Source: Agapetus fuscipes
Taxonomy: Eukaryota; Arthropoda; Insecta; Trichoptera; Glossosomatidae
NCBI GenBank assembly: GCA_951799405.1
Contig: OX637359.1
Location: 2,042,201 to 2,106,200 of the forward strand
Direction of reading: 5' to 3'
DNA: 64,000 nt
Positions 1-9,754 of the stretch are shown here, one piece after another; within the stretch, counting starts at the first letter, position 1, and each line of letters begins with the position of its first letter. A program made the translations under genes and the position numbers. The notes under the pieces are model-generated. The model did not search any database. It had not been told where the DNA came from and worked only from the letters and a program-made list of their open reading frames with translations.

Positions 1-257
1 CATATCGCCACCTTAAAGATAAAACTGAATAAGCGCTGATTCACTGCTTTGAGAAATCCAAGATAAAACATTTTATTGGGTGTAATTTCTCATAGTAAGT
101 GAACTAATTATAAGGCAGTGCTTGTGGAAAACTTCTAAACTAGAGGATTTTCACACTCTATTAGTGTTTTCTTTCGTAGAAAATAGGTGCATTTATCTGA
201 GAAATCCATGTTATCTTATGATGTCACTCATTCAGTTTTACCTTTAAGGTATCGATT
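1..257. mobile_element. M5 MITE-like repeat, near-complete copy
   Basis: The ends carry inverted repeats: ACCTTAAAGATAAAACTGAA at 10-29 and its near-perfect reverse complement at 231-250. The internal sequence (TTCTCATAGTAAGTGAACTA, then AGTGTTTTCT) recurs near 8120-8370, 44440-44560 (minus) and 63800-64000. No coding potential is visible, so this looks like a short non-autonomous DNA transposon. The other copies also begin TATCGCCAC, so the left end probably lies at or just inside the window edge. Confidence 0.6.
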
Positions 258-292
258 ATTATTATTAATAACTGGAGCGAACTGTAAACTTT

Positions 293-574
293 GTGCAGCC
301 AGGCGAGACCCTCCCACCTAGACGGGATCTTGAGTGGCCTGTGTGGAGAGCACTCAACAGGCTGAGAACGAGTGTTGGCAGAGCTCGCTGTAACATGAGG
401 GCCTGGGGAATCCTTCATCAATATGACACCACGCTCTGTGAATGCGGAGCCCAACAGTCAATGGATCATCTTCGGATCTGCCCGGCCTGCCCAACAAGCT
501 GCTCACTGGCCGACCTAATGGAGAGTAATGGTGAAGCAGTGGATGTTGCCCGACACTGGGCAAGAGTAGTGTAG
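293..574 (+). pseudogene. LINE reverse transcriptase C-terminal remnant
   Basis: The translated segment has the C-terminal layout of many non-LTR retrotransposon Pol proteins: an arginine-rich stretch (ALNRLRTSVGRARCNMRAWG) followed by a Cys/His knuckle, CECGAQQSMDHLRICP (C-x-C-x6-H-x3-C). It ends DVARHWARVV and a stop. No reverse transcriptase core lies upstream, so this is a 5'-truncated dead copy. The RTE-like assignment rests on general resemblance only. Confidence 0.55.
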
Positions 575-668
575 TGTCTGACACGAAGAAGAATAAGATT
601 AATACAAAATTGATAAAGACAGTGAAAGACAATTGATTATGACAGTGTGCCACTGCAAAGGCGCTTGT

Positions 669-1860
669 CTATATGATTGGACGAAGAGGTGAAGAGGTCT
701 TGAGACGTCTTTTTAACACTCTCTCCAAATCCAGTTTCCTCACTGAGGCGGGAATAGCATTGCAAGTCATTGGAGCGGCCGCCTTGAATGCCCTGTCTCC
801 AAAAACAGTACGGGGCCTTCTTGCAGAGATACCCAGGCAGCTGCTTCTTGGTGCAGCTGACCTCAGTGTTTGTCCGCGCGAGGTTGTAGTTGCTGGAGAC
901 ACCAGCTCAATCAGATACCCTGGAGCACTCTCACGCACTGCTTTAAAGGTGAGCCAGCTGACTTTGAAGGTGATGTTCTCAGGGATTTTCAGCCAATGCA
1001 GAGCTTGAAGGTGAGGAGTGATGTGGCAGGACTTTGCAGCCCCATATATAAGTCTAGCTACGGCGTTCTGTAGCGATTGAAGCTTATTGGAAAAGATTGG
1101 CTTGGGTTCCTGAGAATCTTGAATGAGGTTTTGTTGACTTTGATTTTGGGATCCCAGCACTGGTTCTTGAAATAATAAAAACTTGAATACTCTTGATCCA
1201 ACATAATTCAATTGATTTTCAATTGTACAGAAGCAGAAAAATGTTGGGTGTTTTACAGTCAGAGAGGAAGAGAGAGAAAAAAGGTGTAAAAACTTAATAA
1301 AACTTAAAGGATCAATAGTACCTACCAACTTGGAGAAATCAAATTGTTATATAACTTGTTTGTTTTAAGCCTACCCAATTGGAATGTCAACAAGAAGGTT
1401 AATAAGAATATATATAGATGTTTCATAGGAGGTTATCCAAAGAATCGAAGCAGGAAGGCATCTGCTCAGGACCTTGTCCTAAAGGCGTGCAAGATGGACC
1501 GGCCATGTAATACGACAAGAAGGTCTCTTGCGTGCCATAATGGAGGGGATGACCGAGGAGACCAACTCTAGGGGGCGCCCACGCCAAGAATACCTGGAAG
1601 ACCTGTTGGTGGACGTGCGCTGCTCATCATATGCAGACCAGAAGGGCCGCACAAGGCAGGGAAGAATGGAGGAGAAGAGTGAAAAAAAATCCCAGGATTG
1701 AAACAAGAAAAGAAGACATAGATGTCAGTGTTTTCATGTTGACATATGTCAAAATATTTGACACCTATTGAGCTGATTTTTGGGCTGGCCAGCATAGATC
1801 GCATTGCAGTAGTCGAGTCTGGCCACTACAAAGGAGTTCACAATCGCCTTTGTATAGGTA
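669..1860 (-). pseudogene. L2/CR1-like LINE 3' end, split by foreign DNA
   Basis: Two minus-strand blocks together read as one LINE C-terminus. The upstream block, about 1745-1860, reads AIVNSFVVARLDYCNAIYAG. The downstream block, 669-1080, reads LQNAVARLIYGAAKSCHITP, then HWLKIP, then FGDRAFKAAAP. In intact L2/CR1 polymerases these motifs lie close together, so the roughly 650 bp between them was inserted later; that stretch contains a plus-strand RTE-like remnant. No catalytic core remains. Confidence 0.55.
1482..1701 (+). pseudogene. RTE-like LINE C-terminal remnant
   Basis: One open frame reads RRARWTGHVIRQEGLLRAIM, then SRGRPRQEYLEDLL, then a stop at 1699-1701. The order GHV-R...GRPR...W/YL-D is characteristic of the C-terminal tails of RTE/BovB-type and related insect LINE polymerases. 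There is no start codon or RT core. It lies inside the interval that splits the minus-strand L2-like remnant. Confidence 0.5.
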
Positions 1861-2135
1861 TCATCTATTTGCTTTCAAATAGTTTAGAGTCCACTTACAT
1901 CTTCCATCAATGGCTTCAATACATTTTTTTAGTAAGAACTCAGTACTGGAGTTTGACCGTATTGCTGTTTACTTCAGATATATTGTATGGGGCTGCGTGT
2001 GTGTGACAGCATACAATGCCTTTGACAGACGAGAATAAATGTGTTTTTGAATGAATACAAATCAAACGCACAATATCAATTGATTTTTATATGATTTAGA
2101 GCGAAAGTATTCCCTACTTCTATTAATATTACTTC

Positions 2136-2399
2136 TAAATCTAAATCTAAATCTAAATCTAAGCTGCAAAGATATGTATCATTTGAGATTCATATTAAAT
2201 GCATTCCCACAAGCAAACATGCATAATTTCGCGCTTACACATGCCGATGGTGGACCTACAATGTAAAAAACCCAATCTCAAATGAACATAAGTCTTGCAA
2301 CTCTTGCCGACCTTCCCTGAAGCAGGGGTGACATTGGCAAAGTGAACCATTTTTTACAGTATGGGTGGTCAGCCGCATACCAACCTATCAGTCAAGGAA
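2136..2399 (-). mobile_element. RepA copy, full-length, (ATTTAG)n-tail subfamily
   Basis: Begins with a tandem AATCTA tail (about four units), then CTAAGCTGCAAAG, and ends at the standard RepA 5' boundary ...CAACCTATCAGTCAAGGAA. The CCCTGAAGCAGGG hairpin is present. Confidence 0.85.
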
Positions 2400-2426
2400 T
2401 GTAGATATTTTCATCTATGGTGCAAT

Positions 2427-2683
2427 CTATAATTAATCTATAATCTAAGTTGCAAAGATATATTAACATTTCAAGCTCATATCAAATGCATGCCGACAAA
2501 CAAACACGTGTAGTTCGCGCTTACAAATGCTGAGTGTGTACTGTGTACTTACATATAAAACCTAAAATGAACATAGCCCTACAACGTCTGTCGACCTTAC
2601 CTGACACAGGGGTGACATTGGCAAAGTGAACTGTTTTTTTACAGTATGGGTGGTCAGCCTCATACCAACCTATAAGTCAAGGA
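2427..2683 (-). mobile_element. RepA copy, full-length, ATTATAG-tail subfamily
   Basis: Tail CTATAATTAATCTATAATCTAAG, then TTGCAAAGATATATTAAC. It ends TATAAGTCAAGGAA. Only about 27 bp separate it from the preceding copy in the same orientation. Confidence 0.85.
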
Positions 2684-2710
2684 AAATCCATGAGAATCAA
2701 TCTGAGTGCA

Positions 2711-2815
2711 ATCCCTTGGCTTATTCGTTGGTGTGAGGCTGAACACCCATACTTTTAAAAATTGTTCACTTTACCAATGTCACCCCTGTCTCAGGAAAGG
2801 TCAGCAAAAGTTGCA
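2711..2815 (+). mobile_element. RepA fragment, 5' part
   Basis: Degenerate CTTGGCTTATTCGTTGGTGT start followed by TTCACTTTACCAATGTCACC. It is broken off before the 3' half. Confidence 0.6.
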
Positions 2816-2861
2816 CAATTTAGGATCATAAATTTCACGGGAAGACCTTGCGCCACACGAG

Positions 2862-3352
2862 AAAATATATAGCTTTGTACCAGCATCCATGTGCTGTGGA
2901 TCCATCTGACACATACATACAGGACAGTCATGAGGAAGGTTTGAGCATGTGACTTTGTATGGGCATGCATTAAATATAAATGTATCGAACATTTTGTAGA
3001 TCAAAGTCACAATGGAAGACTTTCAAAACATATTTATTCTGATTTTCGCCATTTTGCTCTTTTGACTTTTCTATTTCATATTATATATATTTTTTGTTTA
3101 TCGTGCCTTACTCGGAGCCTCTAGTGCGCTCAGACGGAAGCAATTTCGAGGCCATGGGCGTTGTCATGGCAACCAAATCTATGGAGATCGTACATCAGGG
3201 AAAAAATTGTGTCTCTACGATCAACAGTTTCGGCTGGGACATACATACATACGGACGGATATGCTCAAACCCTCCTCGTACCCGTCCTGTATGTATGTGT
3301 CAGAAGGACCCACAGCACATGGACGCTCATGCAAAGCTATATATATTTGTTA
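2862..3352. mobile_element. Foldback-type inverted repeat
   Basis: Arms of about 95 bp at 2862-2957 and 3260-3352 are reverse complements with scattered mismatches; both contain CTGACACATACATACAGGAC on one strand or the other, next to TATATAGCTTTG. The roughly 300 bp between the arms has no ORF of note. A foldback or MITE origin is inferred from structure only. Confidence 0.5.
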
Positions 3353-3354
3353 GG

Positions 3355-3470
3355 GTTTGGTGGTTCACACTGTGAAAGGCCATTGTATTTATTTTTATAA
3401 AAAAACACAGTTTCAATTCACTTTTTATTTTTTATTTTATATGCTTAAACGTTTTCAGTGACAGAAGTGG
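3355..3470 (-). mobile_element. H-family fragment
   Basis: Shares CACTGTGAAAGGCCATTG and an ACAGTTTCAATTCACTTTTT block with the H hairpin at 42.6-42.9 kb. It ends AAACGTTTTC, the complement of the GAAAACG segment that follows stem II in other H copies. The CTGATGA side is missing. Confidence 0.4.
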
Positions 3471-3639
3471 CAAAAGGCCTTCGGGGCTGTCCGCGCAGGC
3501 TGCAGCATCGCTTTGATAACCAGCCTTGAAAATGCTTTTTGCTCGTGCATCGAGATCGAGAACATCGAGAAATAAAAAAGCTACGGCTTTATTAAATTGA
3601 TTTGATTTCCGGCAGAAAAAAAAAACTTTTATCTTTCAA

Positions 3640-3715
3640 ATATTCTCTTCGCTGGAATGAAAAATTCATTCCGTGACTGGGTATTGCTTGAGAACGGTCG
3701 CTTTCTTACATGACA
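3640..3715 (+). mobile_element. S2 SINE fragment, internally deleted
   Basis: Contains TATTCTCTTCGCTGG, then GAAAAATTCAT, then GGGTATTGCTTGAGAACGGTCGC, all S2 body motifs. The tRNA-like head is absent. Confidence 0.45.
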
Positions 3716-3737
3716 ACTTGCCCCCACCCCCCAGTGC

Positions 3738-3970
3738 TTGTTTAGCTTTTCTACCATTTGATTCAAAAATGAACTTTCAATGATATTGTCTTAAGAATCA
3801 CATTCTTCACAATCTGAGCCAAGAAAAAAACGTAAAACACGATAATGTGAAAGTTGTTTTAAAAAAAACAAACAATTTCCTGTTTTCAATATACACATTG
3901 GTCCAGGATACACAAAAACATTGCTCATTTGAAATTACCTCTGATGAACATGAGACAAACAAGTTCTAAG
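3738..3970 (+). mobile_element. M3 MITE-like repeat
   Basis: Runs from GTGCTTGTTTAG to AACAAGTTCTAAG, which are imperfect inverted termini. The interior (ACCATTTGATTCAAAAATGA, then GAATCACATTCTTCACAATC) recurs at 10.87, 22.30, 22.76 (minus), 32.11 (minus) and 40.30 kb. It is non-coding. Confidence 0.55.
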
Positions 3971-4002
3971 GGGACCAATTATACACGTAGATGGATCTTG
4001 TG

Positions 4003-4260
4003 TCTAAAATCTAAATCTAAATCTAAGATGCAACGATATTATATCATTTAAGATTCATATTAAACGCATTCCCACAAGCAGACATGTATAATTTCGCGCT
4101 TACACATACAGCATGTGAACCTACAATATAAAAACCCAATCTTAAATGAACATAAGCCCTGCAACTCTTGCCGAATTTCCCTGAAACAGGGGTGACATTG
4201 GAAAAGTGAACCATTTTTTACAGTATGGGCGGTCAGCCTCATACCAACCTATAAGTCAAG
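4003..4260 (-). mobile_element. RepA copy, full-length, (ATTTAG)n-tail subfamily
   Basis: Starts with tandem CTAAAT units, then CTAAGATGCAACG, and ends CAACCTATAAGTCAAG. It also carries the CCCTGAAACAGGG hairpin and GTGACATTGG. Confidence 0.85.
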
Positions 4261-4689
4261 TAATACAAACAATGAATTACATTCAACGTGTGATATACAG
4301 AAATAACAGCACTCACCAAATAAATCATTTAAAAAAATTAGAATTGTTGCAACAGATCCCGGAAAACGTCACTCCAGCATCATCAGCCGGCCGTGTAAGC
4401 CTAAAACTCTTATTCAAAATTAGAATTGCTTTTTTTTCGTTACGCCAATGAAGACAGAAAAAGGCAAAGGCCAAGAACGGTCATAAAAGATCCGCGCCTA
4501 AAATTTATGTCCCGCACATAGTCGAACCTGCTTTCCCCGCCAAAATAAACATTTCTTTCTTTTTATCGACTAGTCCTTCAGATGAAAGCTGCTTCCCATG
4601 AGAATATGTGAATTATTAATATCATATAGGGCAGTTATTGACCGGTCAAGATTTTTTTGGTTACAAAGGACCCTAGTCACATTGACCTG

Positions 4690-5460
4690 TGACGTTTGCT
4701 TGCTAGCACAACTAAGCTACACACATATGTAGAATTGCAAAAAATGCTCTCTAGATTGAATAAAGCTCTGAAAGAAAATCATTTGAAATTGAATGCAAGT
4801 AAAACGAATGTAGTCAAAAAAAGAATGCCAGTGTTCACTTATGGTATTGAGACAGTCACAATGTCACAAAAAAGTGCCACAAGCTAAGAGTCACACAGAG
4901 AGCAATGGAGAGAGCCATGTTGGGTGTCAGTTTGCGGGACAGACTCAGAAATGAGGACATAAGAGTCAGGACAAAGGTTTCCGATGTCATCAAGATGGCC
5001 GCAACCCTCAAGTGGCGATGGGCGGGACATGTCGCTCGCGATCCAGATGAAAAGTGGACAAAGCGACTGCTGTGCTGGTGCCCAAGGACGGCAAAGCGTG
5101 GAGTTGGGCGCCCACAGTTGCGTTGGCGCGACGATGTTCAGAGAAGTGCGGGAAGTGCCTGGATGCGGATCGCTCAGGATTGAAATGAATGGAAAATGCG
5201 AGAGGAGGCCTACGTCCAGGAGTGGACGATTAATACAGGCTGAAGAAGAAGAAGAAAACGAATGTAGTGATTCTTGAAAAAATTAATTCAAACAAATGGA
5301 ATGAATGTTGACGTTGCAAATGAAGTTGACAAGTTAATTTGCAAAGGTAGAACAATGTCTGATGAATTTGAAATAAGAAAAATGAAGGGTAGGTGTGTAC
5401 TAGGTGCTACCACTTGTACTGCCAAAAACTGTCACTCTTTTAAAAGACCATAAAGCTTAA
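4690..5460 (+). pseudogene. LINE RT remnant interrupted by an RTE insertion
   Basis: The outer sequence, 4690-4814, encodes MLSRLNKALKENHLKLNASK followed by TNVV, which resembles the RT thumb motif (LxLNxxKTxVV) of non-LTR polymerases. The reading resumes after 5268 with KTNVVILEK but soon hits stops. The interruption at 4815-5254 is a separate RTE element flanked by a direct repeat. Confidence 0.45.
4815..5254 (+). mobile_element. 5'-truncated RTE-type LINE with 14-bp target-site duplication
   Basis: Reads (with a frameshift near 4870) TYGIETVT, RVTQRAMERAMLGVSLRDRL, KWRWAGHVAR, then VGRPQLRWRDDVQRSAGSAW, and ends EEAYVQEWTINTG and a stop. This is the conserved C-terminus of RTE/BovB polymerases. 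The 3' tail is (GAA)n. AAAACGAATGTAGT occurs at 4801-4814 and again at 5255-5268, a perfect 14-bp direct repeat consistent with target-primed reverse transcription. An early stop follows the RAQD-type segment, so the copy is dead. Confidence 0.8.
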
Positions 5461-5508
5461 GAAACAATTTTTTGTATAAACTGACGGGCTTAGGGTATCT
5501 TCGCTACT

Positions 5509-6086
5509 ACGCTACTAAGCTACACATATAGTGCAACTTCTTGCCACGTTTCCACCGAAGGAGTCGCATATGGCGAGTCTAATCTAATCTAATCTAATCT
5601 AAGTTGCAAATATATGTTACATTGGAGATTCACATAACATGCATTTTAACAACCAGACACGTACAAGTTCACGCTTGCACATGCCGCATGTGAACCTACA
5701 ACATAAAAACCAAATCTCAAATATACATACACCCTGCAACTCTTGCCGTCCTTCCCTGAAACAGGGGTGACATTGGCAAAGTGAACCATTTTTACAGCAT
5801 GGGGGGTCAGCCGCATACCAAACTTTAGTCAAGTAACGAACCTTTTTTTTCAGGTAAGGGGACCGGCCTTACGCCAACCACTTCAGTTAAAGTGGGAGTG
5901 TCTCAGCTCCCGAGGGAGCTGGAAATCATTTCTTGTGAAGTCTGAGTAAACCTTGTCAGTATTTTATATATGTCAGTTTCAAATAAACACCGAAACGGGA
6001 AATCGTTTCTGACACCCTCGGTGGGATCCGAACTCGAGCTCTCGGCATGGAATGCAAGCACTGTACCAACTGAACTATCAACCGAA
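5509..6086 (-). mobile_element. S1 tRNA-SINE, interrupted by RepA
   Basis: Read on the minus strand it has the tRNA-like head (GATAGTTCAGTTGGTACAGT...GAGCTCGAGTTCGGATCCC), then the S1 body (GAAACGGGAAATC complement side), and ends with ACACTATATGTGTAGCTTAG-type sequence. A full RepA copy at 5578-5835 sits inside its 3' part, splitting GCATATGGCGAG from the GAACCT that should follow. Confidence 0.75.
5578..5835 (-). mobile_element. RepA copy nested in S1, ATTAG tail
   Basis: Tail TCTAATCTAATCTAATCTAA, then GTTGCAAATATATG. It ends CAAACTTTAGTCAAGTAA. The flanking S1 pieces join if this is removed, so RepA is the younger element. Confidence 0.85.
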
Positions 6087-6126
6087 CAATTTGTAGATTA
6101 CATGCGTACATAGCGTGTATTCTTTA

Positions 6127-6931
6127 TCGACGGTTAAAAGGAAGTAGGGTATAAGCGACGTTTTGGTCGAAAATGAGTTATGAATGCTTTCCTACTTCAA
6201 TTTTTCCAAGATTTTTTTTGTTGTTTTTGCCCAAGCAGACAACTGCGTTTTCGAAATATGGTTTTGGTGTAACCGACAAGGCCTTTTTTGTCCTAAAGAC
6301 GCTTGTGATATAAAAAAAAATCCTGAAACATAATCTATAATAATCTATAATCTAAGTTGCAAGGATATATTCATTTAAAGCTCTCAGATGTATGCCCACA
6401 AACCAACAAGTGTAGTTCGCGCTTACAAATGCTGAATGTGTACTTACAAATAAAATCCAAGCCTCAAATGAACATAAGCCCCACAACTTTTGCCGACCTT
6501 CCCTGAAACAGGGGTGACATTGGCAAAGTGAACCATTTTTTACAGTATGGGTGGTCAGCCTCATACCAACCTATAAGTCAAGGAATATGAATAATAAATT
6601 ACATTTAAATATAAAAAAGAACAAAACCTTACAAAGAAATCTATACAAAAAAAGTCAAAAATTTCCTATGCAAAAAATGTAGCAAATGAATACACCAACA
6701 TTAGAAATCAACATTGCAGATTAGCCGCCACTTCTTCCTGTCCTTGCATACATCGTGAAACTTAATAGGAATGCCAATAATGCCTTGATTTTTTTTAAAT
6801 ATTAGAGCTGTTTTGATTTTAACGACACGATAACAAAATACGAAAGTTATGCCATTTTTCTGCAATCTCAAACTTTAAACTGCTCTCCTGAAAAAATTAG
6901 TTTTTTTTGCTTACTTCCTTTTAACCGTTGA
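6127..6931. mobile_element. M1 MITE, TA target site, split by LINE-R/RepA
   Basis: Terminal inverted repeats: TCGACGGTTAAAAGGAAGTA at 6127-6146 and the complement of TCAACGGTTAAAAGGAAGTA ending at 6931. TA dinucleotides abut both ends (6125-6126 and 6932-6933), as expected for Tc1/mariner-type elements. Without the nested 6331-6771 segment it would be about 365 bp. A second copy is at 20689-21553. It is non-coding. Confidence 0.7.
6331..6771 (-). mobile_element. LINE-R 3' end: RepA plus 3'UTR plus last codons
   Basis: RepA (about 6331-6590) continues without a break into a 3'UTR (TTACATTTAAATATAAAAAA, TTTTTGCATAGG complement) and then the final ORF2 codons, which on the minus strand read CKDRKKWR-like sequence before GGCTAATCTGCAATG. 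It is nested in M1, near the sequence TCCTGAAACAT / TCGTGAAACTT, which may be a decayed duplication but is partly repeated in M1 itself. Confidence 0.75.
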
Positions 6932-6933
6932 TA

Positions 6934-7257
6934 CATTTCTAGCTTCATTATGTTTGGGATTTTATACACACAAAGCAAATCGCTGTGTATGGTAGAGATG
7001 GGCCCATATTTCTGCATGAATCGCTAATTATATTGAACGTTATTCACTGTGATGAACGGTAATGGAGCGTTTTTAACAGACCATTTGCGTTCGGACGTAG
7101 AACGCCCATCACTAGCGACAACAATACAAATAAAATCAGTAGAAAACTTGTTATTGTGCACAAGCGATCAATACAAATAAAATAATTTGTGAAATGTTTC
7201 AGAGGAGGCTTTGTAGAACTCCATTTCAATTAAAAAAAAAAACAAATATATATTTTT
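6934..7257. other. Unassigned AT-rich interval
   Basis: Nothing recognisable. There are only short ORFs, with no repeat shared elsewhere in the window that I could find. Confidence 0.5.
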
Positions 7258-7400
7258 ATGGTTTCTGTATAAACACTGTGAAATTCATTGTTAATCTTTT
7301 TTTATACATAAAATTTTAAAAAGTAATATTTTTTTATGAAACACTTTTTTATTTCACTGGTTTATTTTCATAGATAAATTTACAAACGTTTTCGATCCAG
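7258..7400 (-). mobile_element. H-family fragment
   Basis: Contains AAACACTGTGAAATTCATTG, then TTATTTCACTGG and AAACGTTTTCGATCC. On the minus strand this gives the 3' half of the H motif (GATCGAAAACGTTTG). The CTGATGA half is absent. Confidence 0.4.
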
Positions 7401-7410
7401 AGATAGAGTA

Positions 7411-7635
7411 TAGACCAGAGGTGCCCGTACGGTCGATCGCGGGAGGTTTTAAGGTCGATCACCAAAGAATAGCTAAAATTTCAGGGATCGACCTCAAAAC
7501 TGATTTGACATTTTCCACTCAAGGTAATTTTACTTTTGCTATTTTTTTCTTAATAAATATTTATACAGTAATAATGATGAGTTATAATCGTTGGGTTAAA
7601 CCAGGTCTGTCCAACATACGGCCCACGACGATATC
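7411..7635 (+). mobile_element. M6 hAT-like MITE, right end uncertain
   Basis: Starts CAGAGGTGCCCGTACGGTCG, a hAT-like terminus, then GATCGCGGGAGGTTTTAAGG. The same sequence in reverse ends the copy at 23.64-23.91 kb. The right end here looks truncated near GTCTGTCCAACATACGG. Confidence 0.5.
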
Positions 7636-7650
7636 AATAATTATAGTGCA

Positions 7651-8050
7651 ATCTATAATATAATCTATAATCTAAGTTGCAAGGATATATTCATTCAAAG
7701 CTCTCAGATGTATGCCCACAAACAAACACGTGTAGTTCGCGCTTACAAATGCTGATTGTGTACTTACAAATAAAATCCAAACCTCAAATGAACATAAGCC
7801 CTGCAACTCTTGCCGACATTCCCTGAAACAGGGGTGACATTGGCAAAGTGAACCATTTTTTACAGTTTGGGTGGTAAGCCTCATACCAACCTATAAGTCA
7901 AGAATACGAGTAATAAATAATTTAAGTATAAAAAAAAAAAACAAAAAAATCTTAAAAATAAATCTATACAAAAAAAGTCAAAAATTTATTATGCAAAAAA
8001 TGTAGCAAACTAATAAACCAACATTACAAATCAGCATTGCAGATTAGCCG
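7651..8050 (-). mobile_element. LINE-R 3' end: RepA plus 3'UTR
   Basis: Same organisation as 6331-6771: RepA with an ATTATAG-type tail, then the LINE-R 3'UTR (complement of TTTTTGACTTTTTTTGTATA), ending at GCAGATTAGCCG, the last few codons and stop of LINE-R. Confidence 0.75.
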
Positions 8051-8069
8051 TTAAGTACAATAATTTATT

Positions 8070-8123
8070 TAACGGGTGACATTGGCATGGGTGGTCAGCC
8101 TCATACCAACCTATAAGTCAAGG
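8070..8123 (-). mobile_element. RepA 5' fragment
   Basis: GTGACATTGGC joined directly to ATGGGTGGTCAGCCTCATAC, so there is an internal deletion. It ends CTATAAGTCAAGG. Confidence 0.6.
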
Positions 8124-8370
8124 TAAAACTGAACAAGTTCTAATTCCCTGATTTGAGAAATCATGGATAGGTAAAACATTTTATTGTGAGTAACTTCTCA
8201 TAGTAAGTGAACTAATTATAAGAAAGTGCTCATGAAAAACTTTTAAACTACAGGATTTTCACATTTCGTCAGTGTTTTCTCTCGTAGAAAATATGAAAAA
8301 AGGTGCATTTATCTGAGAAACCCATGTTAGCTTAATATGTCACTTTTTCAGTTTTTCGTTAAGGATTCGA
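8121..8370. mobile_element. M5 MITE-like repeat
   Basis: AAGGTAAAACTGAACAAG at the left and TTTTTCAGTTTTTCGTTAAG at the right form imperfect inverted ends. The interior matches the 1-257 copy (CTTCTCATAGTAAGTGAACT). The left end fuses directly to a RepA 5' boundary. Confidence 0.6.
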
Positions 8371-8373
8371 TAA

Positions 8374-8573
8374 CAACTGCATGCCCACTAGCAGACACGT
8401 GTAAGTTTACGTTTAAATGTGCTGCACGTGTACTTGTAAAATCAAAACCCTAATCTCAAATGTAAAAAACTGTGCAACTCTTGCAAACCTTCCCTGAAAC
8501 AAGGCTGACATAGGCAATATTAACCAATTTTTGCCGTTTGTATAATCAGTCTCACGCCAACCTGCAGGTCAAG
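8374..8573 (-). mobile_element. RepA copy, diverged
   Basis: CATGCCCACTAGCAGACACG through CCTGAAACAAGGCTGACATA to CCAACCTGCAGGTCAAGG. The tail is missing. It is one of the most diverged copies. Confidence 0.7.
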
Positions 8574-8719
8574 GGTAATTCTTCATCCACAAAAATTTAA
8601 TTTTAAAAATATATGCCAAAAAAGTCCTAAAAAAAGATTTTATTTTCATTGAAGCTTCCCTATTCCTTCACTTATAGGCTGATATTAGAGGCTAATTTCC
8701 CATAGAGTTAAAAAAAAAG

Positions 8720-8925
8720 TTCACTTTTTCCAATGTCACCCTTTTTTTAGAGAAAGTCAGCAAGAGTTGTTGATTTTTATATTCGTTTGAAATTATTTTT
8801 ACACTATTTTTTTAGTATTTAATACACATGCGGCATGTGTAAGCGCTATCTTGACTATGCCTGCTTGTGTTCACGGATTTAAAATTAATCTGAAGTATTA
8901 TTAGCAACTTTGCAACTTAGATTAA
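8720..8925 (+). mobile_element. RepA copy, diverged, 5'-truncated
   Basis: Begins TTCACTTTTTCCAATGTCAC, passes ACACATGCGGCATGTGTAAG, and ends TTGCAACTTAGATT. Confidence 0.65.
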
Positions 8926-9556
8926 AAAAAACACAAAGTCTTTGATGTGAAATTAAAGTACCCAATATGAGTCATTTAAAGGTAAATAATTTTTGTTTCC
9001 AAGCTTCATTTGCATATTATGGACCCTTGTCAAGCTTCAGGACATTAAGAAAACACAAAAGTCATACATACGGAGACAAAATTTAATTCCTGTATTTTAT
9101 TTTATTTAAATCTTTAATTAATTGCTTGTGATCCCTTGTCTAAACAAAAATAAAAATCCTCAATAAAAAAAATACCTCAGAAACAAACAAATATTTCTTA
9201 ATATTTTTATTTATAAATTATATTTTGAACAGAGTGCTCGAATCATGTTCTGTACAAGTATTAATAATAAGAATTAGATTTAGGTTAATAATTAATAAGA
9301 TTTAGATTTAGATTAATAAGATTAAAAAGATTTACATTTAGATTAATAATATTAATATGTTTGTACGTCTACTACAAATTAGATACTTATTTCTTTTTAG
9401 TAAACCATTTGAATTGAATTGAATGAAAAAAATGTTTTAAAATAAAAATAATATTTAGTGTAAGCTAGGATGTTTAGCGCCTCAGATTTCCTCGTTTAAC
9501 AAGAAGCCATACAAAGGCATCCCCATTTCTAATACTTCATACTTATACAAAAAATA
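8926..9556. other. Unassigned; includes cryptic TTAGA-type simple repeat
   Basis: No gene or complete repeat seen. The stretch at about 9260-9360 is a degenerate array of AGATTTAGATTAATAAG-like units resembling expanded RepA tails without a RepA body. Confidence 0.5.
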
Positions 9557-9613
9557 TAAATCTATAATCTAAGTCGTAAAGATTTATTATATTAAATATT
9601 CATGTTTGAGATT
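9557..9613 (-). mobile_element. RepA 3' fragment
   Basis: Short tail-proximal piece: ATCTATAATCTAAGTCGTAA, then ATTCATGTTTGAGATT. Confidence 0.55.
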
Positions 9614-9727
9614 CAACCGGACATGGACAACTGCCACATCACCAACACCTCTGCGGCACTATAACAAGTGTCATAGACCCTTAGAGTCTCTCGAATCTAG
9701 GGAGTCTCCCGCATAGGCTTTCTTAAA
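9614..9727 (+). mobile_element. S3 repeat
   Basis: Contains CTGCCACATCACCAACACCT, CTGCGGCACTATAACAAGTG and GAATCTAGGGAGTCTCCCGC, ending CTTTCTTAAAATA. The same unit occurs at 18.74, 24.45 (minus), 31.03-31.44 (minus, duplicated) and 55.25 kb. It ends in an A-rich tail elsewhere, so it is a SINE or a LINE 3' end. Origin not recognised. Confidence 0.5.
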
Positions 9728-9750
9728 ATATATATATATATATATATATT
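9727..9750. repeat. (AT)n microsatellite
   Basis: Uninterrupted TA dinucleotide run at the S3 tail. Confidence 0.9.
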
Positions 9751-9754
9751 ATGT

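Noticed and set aside
6304..6780. A 12-bp target-site duplication (ATCCTGAAACAT / ATCGTGAAACTT) for the LINE-R insertion in M1
   Set aside because: The other M1 copy already contains two similar ATCGTAAAAC motifs side by side at this place, so the similarity may predate the insertion.
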